Positions 1-6,678 of a stretch of 20,683 nt of DNA are shown here, in pieces (the stretch's first letter is position 1; each line of letters starts with the position of its first letter). The notes below the pieces were generated by a model. It was not told the origin of the DNA. It saw only the letters and a list, made by a program, of their open reading frames with translations, and ran no database searches. The stretch comes from a virus: IMG/VR virus record IMGVR_UViG_3300025769_001076, positions 1 through 20,683 of that record, one strand, 5' to 3'. A program made the position numbers and the translations under genes.

Positions 1-160
1 CACCTGATATAGAAATAATAAGCTGATTAAGACTTGCTATCTCTGCTGTGGTACCACCTATCTGTACATTAAACTGGGTTGCTGATCCGTTAAATCCTGA
101 ACTAATGTCATCGATTTTCTGGAACGCGCCAAAATCTAAACCTGGTCCTATATATCCCAT
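1..160 (-). CDS. Tail-fibre-type protein, N-terminal part (3' end outside window)
   Basis: An open frame starts with ATG at 160 and runs without a stop to the left edge, giving the first 53 residues. It begins MGYIGPGLDFGAFQKIDDIS. The MGYIGP opening is shared with the gene at 3127-3570, and such openings head short tail-fibre or appendage proteins in marine phages. The start overlaps the TAA of the preceding gene by one base (TAATG), so translation is probably coupled. Position at the end of the receptor-binding array supports a fibre role. The C-terminal domain, which would define the function, lies outside the window. Confidence 0.7.
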   Translation of the reverse strand, partial: MGYIGPGLDFGAFQKIDDISSGFNGSATQFNVQIGGTTAEIASLNQLIISISG

Positions 161-378
161 TATAATTTATCCATCTCCTCTAATATTTTTGCATAGGTAA
201 TTTCACTATGAGGACAAGTAGTTGTAGATATTGCACTACCTAAATCATCTACTCCTGTTTCCCACTCAACTTTATTAAATGCATCTTCTGTTGTTTCTGC
301 TCCTCTTACTACAAAAGGTACATTTGGTTTTAATACTTTAATTGCCATAATAAACTTATCTATTGGTTTTAATTCCAT
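160..378 (-). CDS. Small protein, possible tail-fibre accessory or assembly factor
   Basis: This 72-residue protein has no clear relative that I can name. It contains a short predicted alpha/beta core (IMAIKVLKP, PFVVRGAET, FNKVEWETG) and ends with a helical segment, HSEITYAKILEEMDKL. The layout, with a short core then a P-x-x-E-I-x-x-K-I-x-E helix, resembles small proteins that follow tail-fibre genes in many phages and often act as fibre assembly chaperones. That role is inferred from layout and position only. Its ATG overlaps the stop of the upstream fibre-like gene by one base and its own stop overlaps the next fibre gene by one base, so it is translationally locked between two fibre genes. 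Confidence 0.6.
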   Translation of the reverse strand: MELKPIDKFIMAIKVLKPNVPFVVRGAETTEDAFNKVEWETGVDDLGSAISTTTCPHSEITYAKILEEMDKL

Positions 379-986
379 TATGCTAATACCTCCATTAATG
401 TCATATTAGCTCTTTGGCTGTTATAACTTGATTCTATTCTTGCATTATCATTACCTCTATAAGCGGCTATTTGATGTCTATAAGTAATAGCACTTGTTGT
501 GCTATGCGAAGTATCAAGATAATGCCAAGTTATAGTGTTAATATAATGTCTATTACTTATCCCATTTCTATCTGACGCATACCATCCTTCAAATGCATTT
601 GCGTTTTGATACAAAGTTGTATTACTACCTCCTATTGTTCTTTTAACTCTAAATGCTCCACCCATATCATCATGGCTGTTAGTGTGGTGCATAAATACAT
701 GGTCTGTAATTGTAAGAAGTATTTTACTGTTAGTTGCACTAGGAGTTATTGAAGCTGTTAAATTTGTATCTGCATAAGATGTACCTGTTTGTGATGTAGC
801 AGAAGTAGTTTCTGCAAATATTATTTGATTAACTTTTCCACCACCAGCTTCACCTGTGCCAATAGCCGTGCTACCTGTAAACTTTAAAAACTGTCCCGTA
901 GTTCCTGACGCTAGGCCCGTGCCACCATTTGCTACAGGGATGGTGCCTGTTATTCCTTTTGTCATATCTATTGTTGCAAATGCCAT
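378..986 (-). CDS. Tail-fibre / receptor-binding-type protein with GGTGL repeat-like N-terminus
   Basis: This 202-residue protein begins MAFATIDMTKGITGTIPVAN and continues into GGTGLASGTTGQFLKFTG (about residues 21-38), a motif type common in phage tail-fibre shafts. The rest (about residues 55-202) is rich in Thr, Ser, Asn and aromatic residues in short beta-strand-like blocks and ends ANMTLMEVLA. The coding DNA for the N-terminus (901-960) is about 53% GC, while the C-terminal region (721-780) is about 30%, suggesting a conserved anchor joined to a variable domain. It starts one base after the stop of the previous paralogue-like gene. The likely role is receptor binding or fibre structure at the tail; the ligand is unknown. 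Confidence 0.75.
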   Translation of the reverse strand: MAFATIDMTKGITGTIPVANGGTGLASGTTGQFLKFTGSTAIGTGEAGGGKVNQIIFAETTSATSQTGTSYADTNLTASITPSATNSKILLTITDHVFMHHTNSHDDMGGAFRVKRTIGGSNTTLYQNANAFEGWYASDRNGISNRHYINTITWHYLDTSHSTTSAITYRHQIAAYRGNDNARIESSYNSQRANMTLMEVLA

Positions 987-987
987 G

Positions 988-1563
988 TTACGCTCCTAAT
1001 ATCCTATATGCTTGAAAGAAACATTGTTGCTGTACTGTTGTATCTCTACTGCTTCCGTTATTATGCCTTGCATATATTTCATAATAATTTGTTGCACTTG
1101 CATCAACTATATAAGTAAAATTGAAAAAAGCATCTTGTGTAGCGTCTGCACCATTTGATGTAAAACCCATGGAACGACTATTCAATTCACTTCCATTGAC
1201 ATATAAATATATTGAGCAATATTTAGCATCTGATAAATTAGAGAATCCAACTTGAGCATTAATGCAATATTTACCTGCAACACTAGGAGTAAACCTTGAG
1301 TTACTCGTATCGTATGTTCCATTAGAGTCAAATATTTCATCAGTAAATGTAATTTTTGTTGTGCTGTCTTGACTTACAGATTGTGCTGAACTTGTTTTTT
1401 GAGCTAAGAAAGCAGGAGTATTAGCAATACCTTCTAACGTATTCGTACCTGCACTATTAAGCGTAGCTCCTGAAGGAATAGTGATGGTATCCCCTGATTG
1501 GCCCACGGTTATCGTGCCAGTGCCCGTTCTCTTGAGTATCGTGTCTACTTTTAGGGTGCTCAT
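988..1563 (-). CDS. Receptor-binding-type protein with C1q-like C-terminal domain (paralogue 3)
   Basis: This protein of 191 residues has the anchor MSTLKVDTILKRTGTGTITV followed by GQSGDTITIPSGATLNSAGT (about residues 21-40), closely matching the two paralogues at 1560-2168 and 2540-3127. From about residue 50 it becomes a beta-rich domain with FTDEIFDSNGTYD, FTPSVAGKYCINAQVGF and a final FFQAYRILGA strand. This order of strands resembles the C1q/TNF-like jelly-roll used by phage receptor-binding proteins. That fold assignment is inference from pattern. Its ATG overlaps the TGA of the upstream paralogue (ATGA). The N-terminal DNA is GC-rich (about 53% over 1501-1560) and the C-terminal DNA AT-rich (about 25% over 1081-1140). 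Confidence 0.75.
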   Translation of the reverse strand: MSTLKVDTILKRTGTGTITVGQSGDTITIPSGATLNSAGTNTLEGIANTPAFLAQKTSSAQSVSQDSTTKITFTDEIFDSNGTYDTSNSRFTPSVAGKYCINAQVGFSNLSDAKYCSIYLYVNGSELNSRSMGFTSNGADATQDAFFNFTYIVDASATNYYEIYARHNNGSSRDTTVQQQCFFQAYRILGA

Positions 1564-2168
1564 GTTATTAATTTAAACCCCATAAAAAATGTATCTCTGT
1601 CATTACCTCCTGTAATTGAACAAGAGCCTCCACCATCATCTTGAGCATAAGCATAAACTTCAACATATTGACTTGCTGTTAAATTTAGAACTGCAGTAAC
1701 ACTTTTTCCTTCTGCGTAACTTGGATTTGCATTCATAAAATGAATTTCTTGTGCCGCAATAGAACCATTAATAGTAAATCTCATACCACTTCCAATTAAT
1801 CCATTGTTAGCATCAGTTGCGTTTATTTTTGCAGCTGTTGTAAAAAAATATTTTCCATCAGAAGGAGCTGTAAATTTATCTGAAGCAAAAACATTATCAG
1901 TATCAAACACTTCATCATCAAATGTAACTTTAGTCCAACCACCACTACTTAATCCTGTTTGATTACTTGATTTTCTTACATGAAAATTTGCAGAGTTAGT
2001 TCCACCAAAACCTGTAGCTGTACCAGCGTTAGCAATCGTCACCCCTGACGGGATGTTGACCGTGTCACCTGAAACACCTAAATTAATAGTCGACGTGTTC
2101 GTGCTACCAATTTGCATGGTAGACGTTCCAGATCTGGTATCTATCGTATCTACTTGTACTTTACTCAA
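1560..2168 (-). CDS. Receptor-binding-type protein with C1q-like C-terminal domain (paralogue 2)
   Basis: This 202-residue protein opens MSKVQVDTIDTRSGTSTMQI and then has GVSGDTVNIPSGVTIANAGT and TGFGGTN, the shared anchor of the array, here lengthened by a short insertion (STNTSTINL). After about residue 60 it has the beta pattern VTFDDEVFDTDNVFASDKFT, APSDGKYFFTTAAKI and the ending FFMGFKLIT, almost the same as YFTGYKLIT in the paralogue at 2540-3127. A C1q/TNF-like jelly-roll is the best guess. It lies downstream of the small XkdW-like gene. A purine-rich ribosome site (AAAGGAGAAG) stands just before the start. Function is inferred as host-surface recognition. Confidence 0.75.
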   Translation of the reverse strand: MSKVQVDTIDTRSGTSTMQIGSTNTSTINLGVSGDTVNIPSGVTIANAGTATGFGGTNSANFHVRKSSNQTGLSSGGWTKVTFDDEVFDTDNVFASDKFTAPSDGKYFFTTAAKINATDANNGLIGSGMRFTINGSIAAQEIHFMNANPSYAEGKSVTAVLNLTASQYVEVYAYAQDDGGGSCSITGGNDRDTFFMGFKLIT

Positions 2169-2179
2169 TTACTTCTCCT

Positions 2180-2515
2180 TTACGATTTAGGGTTTGCATC
2201 TTTGACCGACTTGATGCGAGCTTTCCAAGAATCAATATTCTTGTATATCTCGTCTAGCTGATCGCCAATATCACCATAAGCCGCTTTTCTTGTACTTTTT
2301 ACAGTGTTGTTTTTCTCTTCGGTATTGCCTGCCGTTTCATAATTCGCGAGAATTGCGTCCGTTGGTTTTGTTAAACCATCCACGCTCCACGTTTTTATGT
2401 ACGGGCCACTACCGTCCGAGTCATCCTGTAAAGCTACATTGCCTCCTGGACCGAAATCAGCCGTTTTGCTGTTCGCTTCACAGTAAAGCTTAACTTTAGT
2501 TGATAGACTTGCCAT
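2180..2515 (-). CDS. XkdW-like small tail protein
   Basis: This is a 111-residue protein whose C-terminal third (about residues 76-111) reads TRKAAYGDIGDQLDEIYKNI followed by DSWKARIKSVKDANPK. This pattern of AAYGxIGDQLDxIY, a W-containing helix and an AVKxxNP tail is typical of proteins annotated as XkdW-like in phages, after the PBSX gene; their exact role is not established. The N-terminal part (LSTKVKLYCEANSKTADFGP) gives no recognisable domain. It sits between two receptor-binding paralogues with its own strong ribosome site (AAAGGAGG), so a role in attaching or assembling fibres is plausible. Parts of its DNA are richer in GC than the neighbouring C-terminal fibre domains. Confidence 0.7.
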   Translation of the reverse strand: MASLSTKVKLYCEANSKTADFGPGGNVALQDDSDGSGPYIKTWSVDGLTKPTDAILANYETAGNTEEKNNTVKSTRKAAYGDIGDQLDEIYKNIDSWKARIKSVKDANPKS

Positions 2516-2539
2516 ATAGACCTCCTTTTAAAATTGTTA

Positions 2540-3127
2540 TCATGTTATTAATTTATATCCTGTAAAATAAGATTGATTTTCTCCTTGTATTAAATATGCT
2601 GTATCACTTCCATTAGCGTTGTTACACATACCATAAACTTGATAATAGTCAGATGCACTAGATGAATAATCAACTGTACTAATACTAAGACTATTTTCAT
2701 TTAATCCATCAAAACCACTATCTATAAATCGTTGATAATTTTGTGCAATTTTTGACCCATTTTTTGTAATCCATACTTGTATTCTTCTTCCTAAATTACT
2801 GTCATTAAAATTATAAAATACAGTAGCATTTAAATAATAATAACCAACACTTGCAGGTGTGTATTTATAAGTTGCAGTATCAAATTTAGCATCTACATCA
2901 AAACTTTCTGTATTCATTTCAAGAAGTGTATCGGTATCGTGACTCATAAGTTGTGAGCCATTATTATATGCTCTAAAAAGATTATCATTAGTTCCACCAA
3001 ATCCTGTTTGAGTACCATTGTTTGTAATTGTTGCACCTGACGGAATCGTGATTGTGTCTCCTGAACTACCAAGCTCTAATGATGTTCCTGATTGTGGATC
3101 TAATTTGTCTACAAATAAAGTTCCCAT
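2540..3127 (-). CDS. Receptor-binding-type protein with C1q-like C-terminal domain (paralogue 1)
   Basis: This 195-residue protein has the anchor MGTLFVDKLDPQSGTSLELG then SSGDTITIPSGATITNNGT and QTGFGGTN, the clearest form of the array's common N-terminus. The C-terminal domain (about residues 60-195) has YKYTPASVGYYYLNATVFYN, RRIQVWITKNGSKIAQNYQ and the final strand YFTGYKLIT, in the order expected for a C1q/TNF-like jelly-roll. Many Tyr and Asn residues are exposed-loop types, as in ligand-binding surfaces. Its ATG overlaps the stop of the upstream fibre gene (TAATG). It probably sits at the tail tip and contacts the host; the receptor cannot be told from the sequence. Confidence 0.75.
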   Translation of the reverse strand: MGTLFVDKLDPQSGTSLELGSSGDTITIPSGATITNNGTQTGFGGTNDNLFRAYNNGSQLMSHDTDTLLEMNTESFDVDAKFDTATYKYTPASVGYYYLNATVFYNFNDSNLGRRIQVWITKNGSKIAQNYQRFIDSGFDGLNENSLSISTVDYSSSASDYYQVYGMCNNANGSDTAYLIQGENQSYFTGYKLIT

Positions 3128-3570
3128 TATATAACTGTCAATGTCCCTTCTACCGTTACGGTGTTAGTAAAGTTTACTGGTCCTGCTACAAAAGCATTTT
3201 GTGTGGACGCTACTGTAATAGTTGATGTCACTGTTGCCAAGTTTAAATACATCCCGTTAAACGAACCTGAGATCGCGGTGTGATCAACGCTCCCATCAGA
3301 TGGTGTTTGTGATCCAACAGCAGCTCCTATGTTTACTACATATGCTGCATCTGTTCCTGCTAATACATTTGAGCCTGTAGATAATTGTGTACCACTTGCT
3401 GTATAATCAACATCTGGTTTTTGTACGACGTTGTTGACAACAAATCTTATTTCTGACGAATTGGCAACAGGTGTATTTAAAGTAAATGTTGTATCTGATC
3501 CATTACCCGTAATAGTCTGGGTAGACATGGATTTAAACTGATCACTATTTCTTGGTCCAATATAACCCAT
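3127..3570 (-). CDS. Tail-fibre-type protein (MGYIGP family)
   Basis: This 147-residue protein begins MGYIGPRNSDQFKSMSTQTI then TGNGSDTTFTLNTPVANSSE and IRFVVNNVVQKPDVDYTASG. The middle motif (TFTLxxPVxxxxxIxVxVNxVxQxPxxDYT) is a beta-sandwich module widely found at the N-terminus of marine phage tail fibres, where it likely attaches to the tail. The C-terminal part (about residues 95-147) is a Thr/Val-rich stretch (TSTITVASTQNAFVAGPVNF) typical of a beta-helical or fibrous end. The same MGYIGP opening appears in the truncated gene at 1-160. A good ribosome site (AGGAGAG) precedes the ATG. It is short for a complete fibre, so it may be an adaptor for the receptor-binding paralogues. Confidence 0.75.
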   Translation of the reverse strand: MGYIGPRNSDQFKSMSTQTITGNGSDTTFTLNTPVANSSEIRFVVNNVVQKPDVDYTASGTQLSTGSNVLAGTDAAYVVNIGAAVGSQTPSDGSVDHTAISGSFNGMYLNLATVTSTITVASTQNAFVAGPVNFTNTVTVEGTLTVI

Positions 3571-3579
3571 CTACTCTCC

Positions 3580-3906
3580 TTACGTGCTTATGCTATCAAT
3601 ATAGGATAACCAACAATCTGCTGAACTAGCTGTATCAGAACTGACTTTTACAGCATCGCCTGTTAATAAAACTACTTTTGCACCTCCATCAATAAACTCA
3701 ATACTAGAACCTTGAGGGATGCTAACATTTTTAGCTAGGTAATAATCATTACCACCACTTGAGATAAACACGTTTACTTGTATTGTTTGTGTTACTACAT
3801 TCGCAACACGAATACCAATAACTGCATCGTCTGAGTCAGCGGTGAGCAATGTTGAAGCGGAAGTTCCTATATTTCTTGCTTTTACGTTTTCAAAATCTTG
3901 TGCCAT
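3580..3906 (-). CDS. Small beta-sandwich virion-type protein
   Basis: This 108-residue protein is predicted to be all beta: VIGIRVANVVTQTIQVNVFI (about residues 29-48), then DYYLAKNVSIPQGSSIEFI, GAKVVLLTGDAVKVSSDTAS and a last strand CWLSYID. This pattern, a sandwich with the IPxGxSxxFIxG and VLxxGDxxKV motifs, recurs in small structural proteins of marine phages that lie near the fibre genes. I infer a virion or appendage component; the precise location on the particle is unknown. It is tightly flanked by fibre genes on both sides, with a ribosome site (AAGGA) upstream of the ATG. Confidence 0.65.
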   Translation of the reverse strand: MAQDFENVKARNIGTSASTLLTADSDDAVIGIRVANVVTQTIQVNVFISSGGNDYYLAKNVSIPQGSSIEFIDGGAKVVLLTGDAVKVSSDTASSADCWLSYIDSIST

Positions 3907-3920
3907 ATCTATTCCTTATA

Positions 3921-4415
3921 TCAAAGCGCCACCGACATTGCAATTACGAAGCCAGCACTTACGCCTGCACTTTGTGTTACCCACTCAGGAGCTGTTGCAC
4001 CAGAGTTAACTTGTAATACCTGGTTTGCTGTTCCTAGTGCTAATCGCGCTGGTGTATTGTTTGCTGACGCATATGCGATGTCCCCTGTTGTTGTCATTAC
4101 CATATCCATTGTTTTACTTGCAGGAAACGTACAGAATACATCTTTCGTCCCTGCTGAAAAGTTTACTGCTGCATCACTATTAGAGCTAGATATAACGGTT
4201 GTTCTTGTTAAATTTGCACTGGTACCATCAAGCGTACCAAGTCCTACTTCAAACTCATTGGCTGTTTGATGTACAATAGCATAATACGTTGTATTGCTAT
4301 TACCAACACCAGCACCAAAAGTTTCAAAACTAGATACCGCTCCACCAAGAGCTATTGCTCCTGTTCCTGTGGTAGTCGTGGTTTCTTTAACACGATCGTT
4401 GAGGACTAAAGCCAT
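3921..4415 (-). CDS. Tail-fibre or appendage protein with GDIAYA-type C-terminal repeat
   Basis: This 164-residue protein starts MALVLNDRVKETTTTTGTGA and has YYAIVHQTANEFEVGLGTLD and AAVNFSAGTKDVFCTFPASK, an arrangement known in phage appendage proteins of marine tailed phages. About residues 110-145 read TGDIAYASANNTPARLALGT then ANQVLQVNSGATAPEWV. That second segment is a common fibre repeat (GDI-Y-x-A-x-x-x-x-P-x-R-L-A-I-G) used near the junction to a trimerising tip. The last residues (SAGFVIAMSVAL) are hydrophobic. A strong ribosome site (AGGAGG) sits before the ATG. I am confident it is a tail-fibre family member but not of its exact position in the particle. Confidence 0.75.
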   Translation of the reverse strand: MALVLNDRVKETTTTTGTGAIALGGAVSSFETFGAGVGNSNTTYYAIVHQTANEFEVGLGTLDGTSANLTRTTVISSSNSDAAVNFSAGTKDVFCTFPASKTMDMVMTTTGDIAYASANNTPARLALGTANQVLQVNSGATAPEWVTQSAGVSAGFVIAMSVAL

Positions 4416-4424
4416 TTAGTCCTC

Positions 4425-4883
4425 CTACGAAATTCTTATAATAGCATCACTTGTATTTGCTGCTGGGAATTGCACAGTAAACGTACCGTTTGATGCTGTG
4501 AAGTCTCCACCAAATGCTAATACACAAACCGCATCTGTTGTACCTGTACCTGCGTCAGTCGTTGTATTGTAAATCAACGCACCGTTTGCAGTAAAACTAG
4601 CCGATGTCCATTGTGCATCCGCAAAATCAACATATGCTGTTGAAGCTCCTGATCCACCTGTTACACCGTTATTAGTTAATGTTTCACCCCCTGCTGTGTA
4701 AGCAGAGCCAGATGTGTTTGTTATTTCGTTAGTAGTTGAATAATCTGTAGTAGAAGCACCTAAAGTTGCAGATGAAGTAAATAATGCAATCTTGAAGGTA
4801 TCTCCACCAGACGAGTCAAAATCATGAAACCCTTTTAAAAGATCTCTCTTAAAAGTGTTGCATATTGCAGACGATATTGCCAT
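4425..4883 (-). CDS. Conserved virion-type structural protein
   Basis: This 152-residue protein starts MAISSAICNTFKRDLLKGFH then DTFKIALFTSSATLGASTTD. From about residue 60 it has YTAGGETLTNNGVTGGSGAS and strands VDFADAQWTSASFTANGALI and FTVQFPAANTSDAIIRIS. The opening helix followed by a KIALF-T strand and a final FPAANxxDAIIRI strand matches a family of small structural proteins that lie at the start of fibre regions in many tailed phages. Function in the family is not established as far as I know. A strong ribosome site (AAGGAGA) precedes the ATG. Confidence 0.65.
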   Translation of the reverse strand: MAISSAICNTFKRDLLKGFHDFDSSGGDTFKIALFTSSATLGASTTDYSTTNEITNTSGSAYTAGGETLTNNGVTGGSGASTAYVDFADAQWTSASFTANGALIYNTTTDAGTGTTDAVCVLAFGGDFTASNGTFTVQFPAANTSDAIIRIS

Positions 4884-4894
4884 GTTTTATCTCC

Positions 4895-5569
4895 TTATGG
4901 TTGTTTCGATTCAAGAGGAAGTCGGAGAACACCATCAAAGTATTCATCACGTCTTCTTCTACCTTGTTGTTCAAGTTGCAAGCCTTGTAGTGCTTGTTGA
5001 TAGCCTTGTTCATAGAAAGCTAAAAGATTATCTGGTCCTTTTAAGAACTTATATGCCTCCGATAGGCAAGCATATAAAAGAACTCTTGGAGCATTTGTAC
5101 TCACCCAAGTTGTTGTATTAGATGAGGATAATCCAGTTTCTTGCTTGTTCAAAGCTAATTCAATATTATAATTGGAATTTGGTGTAGGTGCAAGATATAT
5201 TGTGTCTTGATCCCACATTGCGTAGTATTTAGGTTGCGCTTGAGATGTTCTATCTGGCCAATATTCATTCATATACGAAATATCTTTTTGTTCTAAATAA
5301 TCACGAGTAGGTGTTCCTGTTGCTGGATATATCTGAGCCGAACGAATAAAGGCTAATTGACCTGTATTAGCACCTGGTAAGGTGACAAAAGAATTTCCTT
5401 GAGTAAGACTAGCAAATTGATAAGATCGGTATACATCTAAATCAATATCTCTAAATATACGTTTTTCTGCATGTTCAATAAAATCGTTAAGAATAGCGTC
5501 TGTTAAAACATCACTAGATGTTTCTGTATAATCTCTTATTTGTGTTTGTAATTCAGAATATGTTGTCAT
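4895..5569 (-). CDS. Helical head-tail adaptor-type protein (SU10-adaptor-like)
   Basis: This 224-residue protein opens with MTTYSELQTQIRDYTETSSD and NDFIEHAEKRIFRDIDLDVY, a helix pattern typical of adaptor proteins that form a ring under the portal. The middle is beta-rich (FVTLPGANTGQLAFIRSAQI, YYAMWDQDTIYLAPTPN) and the end is helical (RVLLYACLSEAYKFLKGPDN, YQQALQGLQLEQQGRRRRDE). Such a layout of helix, beta insertion and C-terminal helices is known for the SU10-type adaptor and related neck proteins. It overlaps the upstream gene by an ATGA junction. It would link the portal ring to the tail, together with the gp4-like protein at 5980-6678. The Arg-rich stretch near the C-terminus could touch DNA or the portal. 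Confidence 0.65.
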   Translation of the reverse strand: MTTYSELQTQIRDYTETSSDVLTDAILNDFIEHAEKRIFRDIDLDVYRSYQFASLTQGNSFVTLPGANTGQLAFIRSAQIYPATGTPTRDYLEQKDISYMNEYWPDRTSQAQPKYYAMWDQDTIYLAPTPNSNYNIELALNKQETGLSSSNTTTWVSTNAPRVLLYACLSEAYKFLKGPDNLLAFYEQGYQQALQGLQLEQQGRRRRDEYFDGVLRLPLESKQP

Positions 5570-5979
5570 GATATATTTACCGTTATTGTACCTAAAAATG
5601 ATTTAATTTCTATATTTTTATTTTCTTGATCTGTGCCTTCTAAAGGTTGCATTGTATTAACAATAACCGTCTCATTTGCACCTGGTGCTGGAATAGGATT
5701 AAATTGTGTAATTGTTTGTGTTTTTACAGCGAATATATTTTTTCCATACAGGTTAGTTGTTAAAGGAACAATTGCGCTTACTTTTTGAGGTTTAGCATAT
5801 TGTAAAGACTGTGAATCTGTTACGCGAGGTAAAGGTTCTAGCTGAGGATGTTTAGGTTCAAACTCACTGGTATGTACCCATGAACCATTCCACTCTTGCA
5901 CCATTTCATTGTAAGGAAACGCCATACCTGAACGATCCGATATTCGTAAAGCAAATTTACCTGATGCGTATCTAGCCAT
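5566..5979 (-). CDS. Conserved hypothetical protein between two neck proteins
   Basis: This 137-residue protein begins MARYASGKFALRISDRSGMA followed by FPYNEMVQEWNGSWVHTSEF and EPKHPQLEPLP. The opening resembles a conserved motif of marine phage proteins (YxSGKxALxISDRSGMxFPYxEMVxEWNGxxVHxSEFExKxPQLxP), which I recall without a function. The second half is beta-rich (KVSAIVPLTTNLYGKNIFAV, IEIKSFLGTITVNIS). No catalytic or membrane features are visible. It lies between a P22 gp4-like protein and an adaptor, so a neck or tail-assembly role is likely. The ATG directly follows the TAA of the previous gene, with CAGGAG upstream. Confidence 0.65.
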   Translation of the reverse strand: MARYASGKFALRISDRSGMAFPYNEMVQEWNGSWVHTSEFEPKHPQLEPLPRVTDSQSLQYAKPQKVSAIVPLTTNLYGKNIFAVKTQTITQFNPIPAPGANETVIVNTMQPLEGTDQENKNIEIKSFLGTITVNIS

Positions 5980-6678
5980 TTAAACTCCTGGAAGATATGT
6001 TTTAGGAGTCAAAAATAAACTTGTTCTTTCACCATCTTGATCCGCCGCTCGTTGGAACTCATCTTCATAAATTTGTTTTAATAATTGAATTCTGTCTGGC
6101 GCTTTTTTCATAGCTATGTAATAAGCTAATCCAGCAGATAAACATGGAAGAAAACGAAAAGGAATCTCATTATTATTCGTGTAATCGCCCGAATCCTTCA
6201 TCCGAACAAGAGCATAATATATTAGAGTGTATGCTGAGTCTGCAGCAGGATATAGATATAGTGTTGGGTTTATCGTACGTTCAAAATAGTATTGAGTTGG
6301 TCGTCCGCTGGTCGTTTTAACGGTATAATTCCAATACGTAGCTCTACTTATACTTGATGTTGAATAATCATTATTACTTGAATCACGAATAATGACATCA
6401 GTAATATCAACAATCTGTGAACTGTCATCAGCACCAGAACCAAATAAATTAGTTCCTGTTAAAGCTGTTGTATTAGCAGGTAACGTTTTTTCTTGTTTTT
6501 GAATTGTCCAGAGGTTTAAACCTCTGTTAGCCCATTCAGCTAACATAAGATTTAATGAACGTCTCGCGGTCTTTATATCGTATCCACTACGAATTTGTAG
6601 ACCGCATCGTTCAAAAGCTTCTTCAGATATATCATCAATTGATAAATTAAAATCTGATGTTGAAGAATAAGTTGGCAT
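5980..6678 (-). CDS. P22 gp4-like tail accessory factor / head completion protein
   Basis: This 232-residue protein shows SIDDISEEAFERCGLQIRSG then YDIKTARRSLNLMLAEWANR and GLNLWTIQKQEKTLPAN. The pattern (helix, then TARRSLNLMLxEWxNRGxNLWTI, then a beta insertion) is characteristic of the P22 gp4 family, whose members bind below the portal ring to close the head and attach the tail. The beta domain covers about residues 65-155 (VDITDVIIRDSSNNDYST, GRPTQYYFERTINPTLYLYP) and the final helices run AGLAYYIAMKKAPDRIQLLK and YEDEFQRAADQDGERTSLFL. The length is somewhat longer than P22 gp4 (166 residues). It follows the stop of the basic gene at 6679 directly (TAG-ATG). Confidence 0.82.
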   Translation of the reverse strand: MPTYSSTSDFNLSIDDISEEAFERCGLQIRSGYDIKTARRSLNLMLAEWANRGLNLWTIQKQEKTLPANTTALTGTNLFGSGADDSSQIVDITDVIIRDSSNNDYSTSSISRATYWNYTVKTTSGRPTQYYFERTINPTLYLYPAADSAYTLIYYALVRMKDSGDYTNNNEIPFRFLPCLSAGLAYYIAMKKAPDRIQLLKQIYEDEFQRAADQDGERTSLFLTPKTYLPGV

